Source: a virus. Taken from it: a stretch of 64,000 nucleotides of DNA. The notes beneath the pieces are model-generated. The model searched no databases. It saw only the letters and a program-made list of their open reading frames with translations, and had not been told where the DNA came from. The stretch is from positions 1 through 64,000 of the IMG/VR virus record IMGVR_UViG_3300017963_000188. The stretch is one strand, 5' to 3'. A program made the position numbers and the translations under genes. Shown here piece by piece: positions 56,548 to 63,912 of the stretch. Positions within the stretch are counted from its first letter, which is position 1. Each line of letters begins with the position of its first letter.

Positions 56548-56814
56548 ATGAAATGTTTGAGATGTGGATACTGCTGTACCAAATATGCTGTCATAATTGT
56601 AGATGATCCTGAGAAAGGTCCAGTAGAAGATAATCTCAAACCTCATCTTGGGGATGGTCCTTGCCAACATCTTGAAGGGGAAAAGCCAGGGAAGTATCAT
56701 TGCAGGATACATCATTACCCGTGGTACAAAGAGACTCCCTGTTTTGAACATACTCAAATTGGTAAGGATGATGAACCTTGTCGTATCGGCCAATGGGTAT
56801 TAAGTCGTCCCTAG
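56548..56814 (+). CDS. YkgJ-type Cys-cluster protein
   Basis: 88 aa from ATG 56548; GTG 56539 is an alternative. KCLRCGYCCTKY, then PCQHLEGEKPGKYHCRIH and PCFEH match the zinc/iron-chelating YkgJ family. Role unknown. Confidence 0.75.
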   Translation: MKCLRCGYCCTKYAVIIVDDPEKGPVEDNLKPHLGDGPCQHLEGEKPGKYHCRIHHYPWYKETPCFEHTQIGKDDEPCRIGQWVLSRP

Positions 56815-56902
56815 CTAATCTGATCTATATGTTCTTGCCATATCAAGACCTCCTGTCTATAATACTAATTGTTTTGTTTTTTCTATATCTTGAGGATTAG
56901 TG

Positions 56903-57283
56903 ATGAGAATAGATATAGCAAAAGTGTTTATTTTGTTTGGGGTGGATATCCGGGTCGAAATGAGCCGGTGCAAATCCTTCCCTGAAGCTGTGAAGATGCT
57001 TGAAAATTGTAAAAAGAAAGCCAAGGTTGGCTATAAGAAACTTGCCTTTGAGCATCATCCTGACCGAGGTGGTGACGAAGATAAGATAAAAGAACTGAAT
57101 GCACTATTTGATTTAATAGAGAAGATTCAGGTACAACCTCCACGACCAAGACCAATTGTCATTCATTTTGGTAATTTTGGTGGATGGTCAAGTTCATCTA
57201 CTACCACAACATCTACATTCACTGGTGGTGGTACAAATATCCACTATACAAACTCTGGGACAGGAACTACTGGTGGTTTTTAA
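56903..57283 (+). CDS. J-domain protein with Gly/Ser/Thr-rich tail
   Basis: 126 aa. AKVGYKKLAFEHHPDRGGDEDKIKELNALFDLI contains the HPD signature (H52-P53-D54) and helices II-III of a J-domain. The C-terminal 40 residues are Gly/Ser/Thr-rich (GGWSSSSTTTTSTF). J-domain proteins activate Hsp70. No zinc finger or substrate domain follows, so this may recruit the host DnaK. Confidence 0.8.
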   Translation: MRIDIAKVFILFGVDIRVEMSRCKSFPEAVKMLENCKKKAKVGYKKLAFEHHPDRGGDEDKIKELNALFDLIEKIQVQPPRPRPIVIHFGNFGGWSSSSTTTTSTFTGGGTNIHYTNSGTGTTGGF

Positions 57284-57285
57284 TA

Positions 57286-57753
57286 ATGGTTTATTTTTAT
57301 TATGAAAAGGAAGATAGAGGTCAAGACTTCAAAGGTCTAGATCAAGATTATTTTGATGATGATGACAAGAAGATGGAAGTAGGCCCAATGGTGGAGCCAT
57401 CATCAGAATTTGATCTCAATGAAATCATCAATGACCTACCACCTCTATATTTTTGGAGATCAGGGAGAATTGCTATGAAACCGGAAGAATTGTTAATCTG
57501 GGCAAAAGGATTTGATGCAACTATTAAGATGGGTCCCTCTCCTCGTTCTGATGCTGATTTTTTCATGGACTTCAGAGAAGGTGAGGAAGAGTTGGGTGCT
57601 ATCGTAAGTCAAATAAAAGATAAGGCTAAAAGAGAAGGGTATCGACTAGTCGATTCCTATTCCTCTAAATCTCTAGGTCTTAACCGAGTGGTGTTAGTGT
57701 ATCGAGATGAAAGAAGAGAACGGGCAGCAGTCCAAGAAGTTCTCAATAAGTAA
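57286..57753 (+). CDS. Hypothetical acidic protein
   Basis: 155 aa from ATG 57286, 2 nt after the J-domain gene. Acidic start (DQDYFDDDDKKMEVG), then a domain with FWRSGRIAMKPEELLIWAKGFDA. Unrecognised. Confidence 0.6.
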   Translation: MVYFYYEKEDRGQDFKGLDQDYFDDDDKKMEVGPMVEPSSEFDLNEIINDLPPLYFWRSGRIAMKPEELLIWAKGFDATIKMGPSPRSDADFFMDFREGEEELGAIVSQIKDKAKREGYRLVDSYSSKSLGLNRVVLVYRDERRERAAVQEVLNK

Positions 57754-57796
57754 TTTATATATCTAAAAGTATAGAACTTAACCTTTGGAGGATAAA

Positions 57797-58054
57797 ATGG
57801 TTTCCAACGAATTAAGGAAGATTGCAGAGAATATGACCAAAGAAGCAGTGAGCTGGACTAAAGGGCATTTCCAAGCCGTGGCTGATATTATAGAAAAAGT
57901 AGAAGCTACTAAAACAGTGAAGTCTGCTTTGGCTTTGATGTTTGTAAGTTACTTTGAAGCTTCAAATAAGAGCTTCAGACCTGAACAGTTTATTCGAGCC
58001 TGTGGTCTCCCTGTCTCAATTCTAAAAGACAAGGGAGAAGCTGTAGAAGAATAA
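57797..58054 (+). CDS. Hypothetical protein with LRKIAENM N-terminus
   Basis: 85 aa from ATG 57797, GGAGG 6 nt upstream. MVSNELRKIAENMTK is a copy of the second shared motif. The rest is helical (FQAVADIIEKVEATKTVKSALALMF). TATAGA at 57770-57775 may be its -10. Confidence 0.65.
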   Translation: MVSNELRKIAENMTKEAVSWTKGHFQAVADIIEKVEATKTVKSALALMFVSYFEASNKSFRPEQFIRACGLPVSILKDKGEAVEE

Positions 58055-58123
58055 TCCTAGATTTCTTCGCTAGACAATTTTTGTTTTATCCCTGCCTATA
58101 TTAGTAGGTAGGAGGATACATCT

Positions 58124-58777
58124 ATGCTTGAAACGATCATAATTTTGCTTGTGCTTATAGTATTGATTCTAGGATCAATAGCAACGTTATGGTACCTTAC
58201 ATATCGAGCCAGTAAAAATCTAGAAGACCCTGAACATGACTTGGATGAGTTGGGAGCCCTTACCGAAACTCTGTATAAGACTCAGCAAGATTTCCTAAAG
58301 AAAGAAGCATTATATGAGGAAAGGTATCGTACCGTAATAACACTTATCCCTCATATATTTTATGTCTTAGATACTGATGGAAATTTCACATTTTGTCGTA
58401 ATGCAGAAGAGTTACAATGGAGTTGTAAGGAGTTGCAAGGTAAACATTTTAGTGTTTTATTTCATCCAGATTGTCTTGATAATATTAGCTTGACCCATCT
58501 ATTGAAAAAGTTAAAAGACCCAGATTATCGAGAGAAGTTGATACAGAGTGGGAATCCTCCTGGTCTCGCTGATGAGCGTAGATCAGGGAAGAGAATGACC
58601 AGACGAGAACCTGTGACCCTAATCTGTAAAGATTGGAACGGAGAACCTGATAAAGTTGTCAATGGACGTATCACAGTCTCTGGACTCTTATCTTCTGCTG
58701 GTTTTTATGATCAACCTGTACGGTCTGAAGAAAAGGAATTTCTGGGTTCTATGGGCATTATAGAGTTGGAGAAATAG
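58124..58777 (+). CDS. Membrane-anchored PAS-domain protein
   Basis: 217 aa. One transmembrane helix (about 4-26, TIIILLVLIVLILGSIATLWYL), a helical linker (30-65) and a PAS core: RYRTVITLIPHIFYVLDTDGNFTFCRNAEELQWSCKELQGKHFSVLFHPD (67-116). No kinase, cyclase or HTH follows; the C-terminal 100 aa are unrecognised. PAS domains sense ligands, redox or light. AGGAGG upstream. Confidence 0.7.
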   Translation: MLETIIILLVLIVLILGSIATLWYLTYRASKNLEDPEHDLDELGALTETLYKTQQDFLKKEALYEERYRTVITLIPHIFYVLDTDGNFTFCRNAEELQWSCKELQGKHFSVLFHPDCLDNISLTHLLKKLKDPDYREKLIQSGNPPGLADERRSGKRMTRREPVTLICKDWNGEPDKVVNGRITVSGLLSSAGFYDQPVRSEEKEFLGSMGIIELEK

Positions 58778-58778
58778 C

Positions 58779-59033
58779 ATGCCAAATGGAACTCCTCCTA
58801 ATCTGGGAACACCAACTGAAAATGATTGGCCTAAATGGTCTATGTATGTTTTAGAGGAATTGAAACGACAGAACACATGCATGGAAGCTATAAAGAAACG
58901 ACAGAATGACCACAGTGTTGATCTAGCCATGCTCAAGGTGAGAGCCAGCGTGTGGGGACTTCTTGGGGGTGCTATCCCAGCAGCTCTGATGTTAATTTAT
59001 TGGCTTCTTAAAGGAGTTGTTGGGGGTCAGTAG
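58779..59033 (+). CDS. XhlA-like small membrane protein
   Basis: 84 aa. A charged helical half with KRQNDHSVDLAMLKVRAS leads to one C-terminal transmembrane segment (WGLLGGAIPAALMLIYWLL). This is the order of haemolysin XhlA-like phage proteins, often near lysis genes. It starts one base after the PAS gene, so the two are probably coexpressed. Confidence 0.6.
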   Translation: MPNGTPPNLGTPTENDWPKWSMYVLEELKRQNTCMEAIKKRQNDHSVDLAMLKVRASVWGLLGGAIPAALMLIYWLLKGVVGGQ

Positions 59034-59319
59034 AGCAGATGTCTATCCATTGTTCAACTTCTTCCCCACCATGAATCATCTCGATCTTTTTTAGAGAATG
59101 TTCCCATCTTTCAGAGCCATTTCCAAGAGTATTTAAAGTCCAAGGCTTGTAATCTTTCAATCCTGCCTCTACTTTCTTTTCAGCGTCACGTCTCCCCAGC
59201 TCTTCAAAACAGACTTCAAATGCTTCTTCTTTAGTGAGATTGACATGAGTGAAATTGTCTACCACATCACTGAATCGAGCCAGCAGACCATTTGGTTGTA
59301 GGATCATTCTCCAAGCCAT
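59008..59319 (-). CDS. Conserved phage hypothetical protein
   Basis: 103 aa. MILQPNGLLARFSDVVDNFTHVNLTKEEAFEVC is a start known from many phages. AGGAGGT precedes; a TATAGT-like -10 lies at about 59336 on the minus strand. Converges with the XhlA-like gene (26-nt overlap). Confidence 0.7.
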   Translation of the reverse strand: MAWRMILQPNGLLARFSDVVDNFTHVNLTKEEAFEVCFEELGRRDAEKKVEAGLKDYKPWTLNTLGNGSERWEHSLKKIEMIHGGEEVEQWIDICSTDPQQLL

Positions 59320-59377
59320 TTGTCACCTCCTAACTACTATACTCTGTTTATATTTTTTATTCTAGAGTGAGGTATTC

Positions 59378-59563
59378 ATGAATGATTTAGAGAATATCAA
59401 AGAATCTCTTATTGAGATTAAAGAAAAAGCTGGTGAGGCACAGGATCGACATCTTCGTGGGATGGATGTGCTTTCACTGCTATCAGAAATATATAGAGAA
59501 GCAACTGGAAGTCTAGAAAGAATACGGGAGATAGAAAATGAAGAAGCAAGCAGGAACATATGA
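59378..59563 (+). CDS. Hypothetical coiled-coil protein
   Basis: 61 aa, all charged helix (LENIKESLIEIKEKAGEAQ). Overlaps the next gene by 26 nt. Unrecognised. Confidence 0.55.
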   Translation: MNDLENIKESLIEIKEKAGEAQDRHLRGMDVLSLLSEIYREATGSLERIREIENEEASRNI

Positions 59564-59795
59564 ACCTAGCCATTTCAAAGGTCAAGGTTGGTACTTGACA
59601 TTTTGTGATGAACTCATAGGTGGACCATATGCAGACTGGTCTGATGTAACTACTGAGATGATTAATCAATGTGATTGGGGTGTGTTAGGTCGTGTGTATC
59701 TTGACAAACATGGTAAAGTCATGGACAAGGCACCAGATGTGATGTCTACAGCAGCTTCAGGTCTGAGGGAATTAGCACAGTACCTCAAAGATTGA
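59538..59795 (+). CDS. Hypothetical protein
   Basis: 85 aa. GQGWYLTFCDELIGGPYADW..VLGRVYLDKHGKV; compact alpha/beta. Unrecognised. Converges with the minus gene (11-nt overlap). Confidence 0.6.
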   Translation: MKKQAGTYEPSHFKGQGWYLTFCDELIGGPYADWSDVTTEMINQCDWGVLGRVYLDKHGKVMDKAPDVMSTAASGLRELAQYLKD

Positions 59796-60042
59796 GATCC
59801 TTTAACATCTCTTGTTGTAACACATCCACCTCATGTTCTGCTTGTTCTATAGCTCTATAAATATTGGAAATGTATGTTGAGTGCTGATCAGAATCTTCTA
59901 GACTATTCTCTAGAATTTCCATGACTTGTCTGATGTCACCAATTCTTTCTTTGAGATACGGGAAACCCTCTTTGGCTACAGCAACCAACTCCTGCCGTAA
60001 TATCTTGGCAGAAATAATACGAAGCTGATCTGAATCTTTCAT
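59785..60042 (-). CDS. Hypothetical helical protein
   Basis: 85 aa, charged helices with SDQLRIISAKILRQELV at the start, loosely like the second shared motif. GAGGAGG upstream, with a TATAGT -10 near 60060-60066 on the minus strand. Confidence 0.6.
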   Translation of the reverse strand: MKDSDQLRIISAKILRQELVAVAKEGFPYLKERIGDIRQVMEILENSLEDSDQHSTYISNIYRAIEQAEHEVDVLQQEMLKDLNL

Positions 60043-60100
60043 TATAACCTCCTCTATATACTATACCAGGATCTTTAAATATATAAAGGAGATTTTAGGA

Positions 60101-61105
60101 TTACTTACACATCCAGTCGTAGAAGATCTCATCTCCATCTGAGTCGAAACTCTTTCTTTGATCCTGATCATACTTCTCCTTCGATTCTTTGCACTTCTGG
60201 AGAGCCTTTTCGATCTTCTTAATCCTCTTCTTGGCCCATCCATCTTCCTGCAACATCTTGAGCAATTCCCTGTGCTGATGATCATACTGATACCGACGAT
60301 CAGACAGTTCTAGAGTGGTGAGGATTCGGCACATATCATATGCTCTCTTTTTCCCCTTCTTCTTATACTGAACACGAGCCTTAACAATTCTGAGATGAAT
60401 CCGTACCAAATCCTTCATGGGGAACCGATATGGTTCAGACATGGGTAGAGAAATGTCATGATGCATGTTCTGCTTCTTAAACCACTTCTTCACCACATCT
60501 TCATCCTGTTGGAATCTGATGTAGACAGCTTCAGCAATCTTGTTCAACAGATAAGCCTTACCATAAATATCCTCAGAGGTGAACATAGCAAAACATTCAC
60601 CCTGGATTCTTGCTACAAGATCACTGAGTCCTGAAAGGTTCTTTGCAAATTGATCTTTGTACCTTCTCAGGTAGTAGATCAACTGCTCAATCCACCCATA
60701 GATGTCATAAACCTTATTGTGTGGTGCTGGGAGCAGACCTCCAATACTCAAGAACCCATCAAACGGATCAAATTCTTTATCCCTATCTGGGTCGAAAAAG
60801 TCATCACCATCTCGACTGAGTTCACGAGCCCCAGCTTCAATGTGAGATTTGATAGCAACACCCCAAGGAGTATTGGTTTCCCATGACACCGTATTTGAAG
60901 CACTGGACCCCATGATCCAATGCATGCCATTTGACTCTGAGCCAACAGCAGCAGGCCATAGCCTCTTGATGAGACGGCACAGTTCTTCATAGTCATGAAA
61001 TCCATAAGACCTAGACTGTTGTTCCTCAAGTTCCTTCCCGAGCTTTGTGATAGCACGGATGGAATAACAGATGCCTTCGATTCTTTCTTCGTCACTGAGT
61101 CCCAT
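60101..61105 (-). CDS. Hypothetical protein
   Basis: 334 aa from ATG 61105, 4 nt after GGAGG; ATG 61117 sits on that site. Helical, with a very basic C-terminal region (KKKGKKRAYDMCRIL..KKRIKKIEKALQKC). Unrecognised. Confidence 0.65.
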   Translation of the reverse strand: MGLSDEERIEGICYSIRAITKLGKELEEQQSRSYGFHDYEELCRLIKRLWPAAVGSESNGMHWIMGSSASNTVSWETNTPWGVAIKSHIEAGARELSRDGDDFFDPDRDKEFDPFDGFLSIGGLLPAPHNKVYDIYGWIEQLIYYLRRYKDQFAKNLSGLSDLVARIQGECFAMFTSEDIYGKAYLLNKIAEAVYIRFQQDEDVVKKWFKKQNMHHDISLPMSEPYRFPMKDLVRIHLRIVKARVQYKKKGKKRAYDMCRILTTLELSDRRYQYDHQHRELLKMLQEDGWAKKRIKKIEKALQKCKESKEKYDQDQRKSFDSDGDEIFYDWMCK

Positions 61106-61352
61106 AATGTCCTCCACCCTTCAAATATTCCAGGAGATCCACAAGACCTCCAAAGTCGATAAACTCTGCCAATCGATCTAGAAGGATTGTATCAAAACTC
61201 AAAATTGCACATAGTATCATCACCGCAAGTATTGTCCCCACTACAGGTGGGAAAGCTATGATAAAATACTCAAGCAGTTTTTGTTCCCAAGGCAACTGTT
61301 TGAACTGTTCCTTTAGGTTTTCTTCAGTGATTCGTCTGAATGATTCATTCAT
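61092..61352 (-). CDS. Small membrane protein
   Basis: 86 aa. A long hydrophobic segment (YFIIAFPPVVGTILAVMILCAILSF, about 29-53) between charged ends. Overlaps both neighbours. Confidence 0.6.
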   Translation of the reverse strand: MNESFRRITEENLKEQFKQLPWEQKLLEYFIIAFPPVVGTILAVMILCAILSFDTILLDRLAEFIDFGGLVDLLEYLKGGGHYGTQ

Positions 61353-61735
61353 CTTCTACTTACCTCAACAGTCACCTCAATTTCATGGTCAAGATAACCC
61401 ATCTGTTTGGCTTCTAACAATACACACCGAGCACAACCCCTATCAGTATTCATCAGGTTGTCATCACTGCATGAGGTACGGTCATGGTTTGGTGTGAGAG
61501 CCAGAAGAGAATCAATGTGTGAGATCACAAGTTCAGCTCTCATGATTTTCATTTGAGTTCTGACTTCATTAATCTGATCATCAATCTGTCGGATCTGTGC
61601 TTCTAATTCACCTTTATCTTTGTTCAGTGGTTCTTTCTGACCTTGCAACTCTTGCAATTTTTGTTGCAGATCTTCAGTGGTAGGCTTTTCAGGATCTTTT
61701 CTTTTTACCACCATCTTTTTTTGTCTGGGCATCAT
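61349..61735 (-). CDS. Coiled-coil protein with C-terminal Cys motif
   Basis: 128 aa from ATG 61735, AAGGAG 4 nt upstream and ATGA overlap; a longer frame to 61852 lacks a site. Basic start, a coiled coil (LQQKLQELQGQKEPLNKDKG..), and SCSDDNLMNTDRGCARCVLL, which may bind metal. Confidence 0.6.
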   Translation of the reverse strand: MMPRQKKMVVKRKDPEKPTTEDLQQKLQELQGQKEPLNKDKGELEAQIRQIDDQINEVRTQMKIMRAELVISHIDSLLALTPNHDRTSCSDDNLMNTDRGCARCVLLEAKQMGYLDHEIEVTVEVSRR

Positions 61736-62013
61736 ACACTCCTTTTTTTTCTTTCTCGTCTGCCCTTCTTTGCTTCTCTCATGGTCTTGAATGGTCCTAT
61801 GGTGTCTCCTCCAAACAAACCTCCAAGAGGAGATACACGGATTGATGCACATGCCAAACGGAGAGTTTCACAGGGGAGAACTGTTCTCCACCACTCTCTG
61901 CCTTCTTTCCAGATCCAAGTATCTCGACACCGGTATACAGAGGTGCCTACACACTCCCATCTATTAGGAGGTCCACTAAGACCATCAGTGCTCCATTTCT
62001 TTGGTTCTGTCAT
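61732..62013 (-). CDS. Hypothetical basic protein
   Basis: 93 aa. Trp/Arg-rich with four Cys (WECVGTSVYRCRD, PCETLRLACAS) and a KKGRRERKKRS tail. Unrecognised. Confidence 0.55.
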   Translation of the reverse strand: MTEPKKWSTDGLSGPPNRWECVGTSVYRCRDTWIWKEGREWWRTVLPCETLRLACASIRVSPLGGLFGGDTIGPFKTMREAKKGRRERKKRSV

Positions 62014-62318
62014 AACACACAGTCTCCACAGTTGCCTTTACGTTCACAGCTTTCGCAGATCATCCGTCTCACAACCGGAATCTCATGAAGAACCCCTGAT
62101 AAAAGCTCTCTACCACGTTCCAAGTTACGAAACTCCAAAGCATACTTTGTGACCATGCTCATTGCTAGATCAAAAGCTTTTTTCAGCTCTTCATTTTCTT
62201 CATTGACTCGATCTACCTCTCGAAATGCAATGGCCATTTCGTTATGAGTATAAACTCGTTGCACCTTTTGCTTGCAAGCTTTTATGTGGGCTCTCTTGAG
62301 AGTTTCATACTGGTTCAT
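62010..62318 (-). CDS. Hypothetical helical protein with C-terminal Cys motif
   Basis: 102 aa from ATG 62318 (AAGGA upstream). Long helix followed by CESCERKGNCGDCVL, probably a metal site. Confidence 0.6.
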   Translation of the reverse strand: MNQYETLKRAHIKACKQKVQRVYTHNEMAIAFREVDRVNEENEELKKAFDLAMSMVTKYALEFRNLERGRELLSGVLHEIPVVRRMICESCERKGNCGDCVL

Positions 62319-62327
62319 TATCAATCC

Positions 62328-63581
62328 TTACTTGAGTACATGTTTCTTTGTTGAGAACACACCGTCTTCTGGACCTTTCCAATAGGGCTGTATCCACTTC
62401 CATTTACGAAGAGAAGATTGAGGTCCATAAGCAACCCTTCTCCAGTGACCAGCTACTTTTACTCGTACCATCAAGCTGTTCCCAACACCCGATTCGTCTC
62501 TTTGTTCATCTTCACTACGGTCTACAACAATTCTTTCTCCAAGCAAAAATCTCTTACGGAGATCCATGCCTCGGAGTCTATTTTGAAGGTTCTTACGTTT
62601 CTTGTTGTTCCTGCCTTTTATCTTGTCAATACGCTTCATGAGATTAGCCGCTTCACGATTCATTATGATTTCACGACCTTTTTCTACATTGGTAGCGTAC
62701 AGTATAGCATTCATAGCCCAACGGAATGGGACAGTCCAATACTCAGCCATTTCCCCAAAAGCATTGAAGTTCTTGTTGTCAAGTTTCATCTCAGAATTCA
62801 AAGTCTCAATGATGTCATCAAGACTTTGGCCTGGTACAAGAGAGAGCCTGAAGAATGATAAGGCATCATCTTCTACTTCACCATCACCAATTTTTATTGC
62901 TCCTTTTTTTGAACCTACAAGCATGAACCTCCAGGTACGGCAAGTAGGTAAATCAGGTTCATCAAGACGTTCTATAGGATCATTGTGTCGAAGCGTGTAA
63001 TGATATTTTGGGTCTTCTACAATATAGAACCCTTCAAGGTCATGCCAACCAGATTCTTGATTCCATACCTTGAGGTCTGCATTTTTTGGTACTTCTATAT
63101 ATACAGCAGGGTATGGGAGATGGAGGTCATCTGAAGTAAGACCTCTCAGCTCGGTATCTTTAAGGGACTGAGCTAGACCAGGGCTGACTTGGTAGACACG
63201 TTTACCTGCCATGCCATGGCAGGCAAGGTGGTAAATGAGATTGCTTCTAAAATAAGTCTCCAGCATGGGTGTCTCTGGAATCCCAATAGTTGCAGTGAAG
63301 AGTCTGATGTAAGTCTCTACCCCAGCTTTTTTGGCAGCATCTGAAAAGCAGAATGGGTTAGGCTCCATCATTTCTTTTGCTACCAATGTACCCATGTAAT
63401 GTAAGGTTTTGTTGAAGATACCCAAATCATAAGGCTTTACTTCAAGCATAGCAGCCGCAGCAGCTTGGCTAGAAGCATACTCTCGACCCTCAAACTCTTT
63501 TTTCCATTTCTTGTAGGAGTTCAAGAGACGGCTCTTAACAGAGCTTGGGATAGAGCCCATGATTTTTTCGGGGTGGATCAT
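62328..63581 (-). CDS. AcrVA2-like protein
   Basis: 417 aa. Order of features: an Ala-rich helical N-terminus; LPYPAVYIEVPKNADLKVWN (central strand block); EGFYIVED; AMNAILYATNV; a basic helical stretch (RIDKIKGRNNKKRKNLQNR); and a C-terminal VKVAGHWRRVAYGP..WIQPYWKGPEDG. This matches, from memory, the layout of AcrVA2 (central FLNLPDWCVYVDI..GFWAIYD, C-terminal RGHWHGYWQGT..VRWQP). AcrVA2 blocks Cas12a production through its mRNA/nascent chain, but AcrVA2-like proteins are widespread and most are untested. A frameshifted paralogue lies at 22340-23274. Confidence 0.6.
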   Translation of the reverse strand: MIHPEKIMGSIPSSVKSRLLNSYKKWKKEFEGREYASSQAAAAAMLEVKPYDLGIFNKTLHYMGTLVAKEMMEPNPFCFSDAAKKAGVETYIRLFTATIGIPETPMLETYFRSNLIYHLACHGMAGKRVYQVSPGLAQSLKDTELRGLTSDDLHLPYPAVYIEVPKNADLKVWNQESGWHDLEGFYIVEDPKYHYTLRHNDPIERLDEPDLPTCRTWRFMLVGSKKGAIKIGDGEVEDDALSFFRLSLVPGQSLDDIIETLNSEMKLDNKNFNAFGEMAEYWTVPFRWAMNAILYATNVEKGREIIMNREAANLMKRIDKIKGRNNKKRKNLQNRLRGMDLRKRFLLGERIVVDRSEDEQRDESGVGNSLMVRVKVAGHWRRVAYGPQSSLRKWKWIQPYWKGPEDGVFSTKKHVLK

Positions 63582-63597
63582 TCGTACCTCCTACAAT

Positions 63598-63626
63598 TCT
63601 ATACCGAGAAATTTGATTTTTTTGTA
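63598..63626 (-). promoter_or_regulatory. Phage-type promoter of the AcrVA2-like operon
   Basis: Minus strand: TACAAA (63621-63626), 17 bp ending CTCGG, TATAGA (63598-63603), then AGGAGG. Confidence 0.8.
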
Positions 63627-63666
63627 GAAAAAATATATAAATCTGTAATGTCAGTAGGAGGTGACT

Positions 63667-63912
63667 ATGTGGGGCAAGCCAGTAGTGAAACAAATAAAGA
63701 CTGAAGGTTGTGAAATTTCAGTCACTTTCATGATCCAACCACATGACCATGACATTGTGATACCAAAAGGTACTGAGCTACAATCCACCCAATATGACAT
63801 GGCCTATGTACTACCTGAAGATATCGTGATACGATGTGAGCCAGAAACTTTACCTTGGTACAAACGTATTTGGTATCACCTCAAAAAGATATGGAGCTGG
63901 ATATGGGACTAG
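63667..63912 (+). CDS. Hypothetical protein with Trp-rich amphipathic C-terminus
   Basis: 81 aa from ATG 63667, AGGAGG 6 nt upstream. Beta-rich body, then WYKRIWYHLKKIWSWIWD, a basic/aromatic amphipathic helix that could lie on a membrane. Unrecognised. Confidence 0.65.
   Translation: MWGKPVVKQIKTEGCEISVTFMIQPHDHDIVIPKGTELQSTQYDMAYVLPEDIVIRCEPETLPWYKRIWYHLKKIWSWIWD

Noticed and set aside
56815-56870. Minus-strand micro-ORF MARTYRSD with AGGAGG
   Set aside because: A ribosome-binding-site-like AGGAGG and a TATAGA-like box exist on the minus strand, but the ORF has 8 codons and no following gene, so support is too thin.
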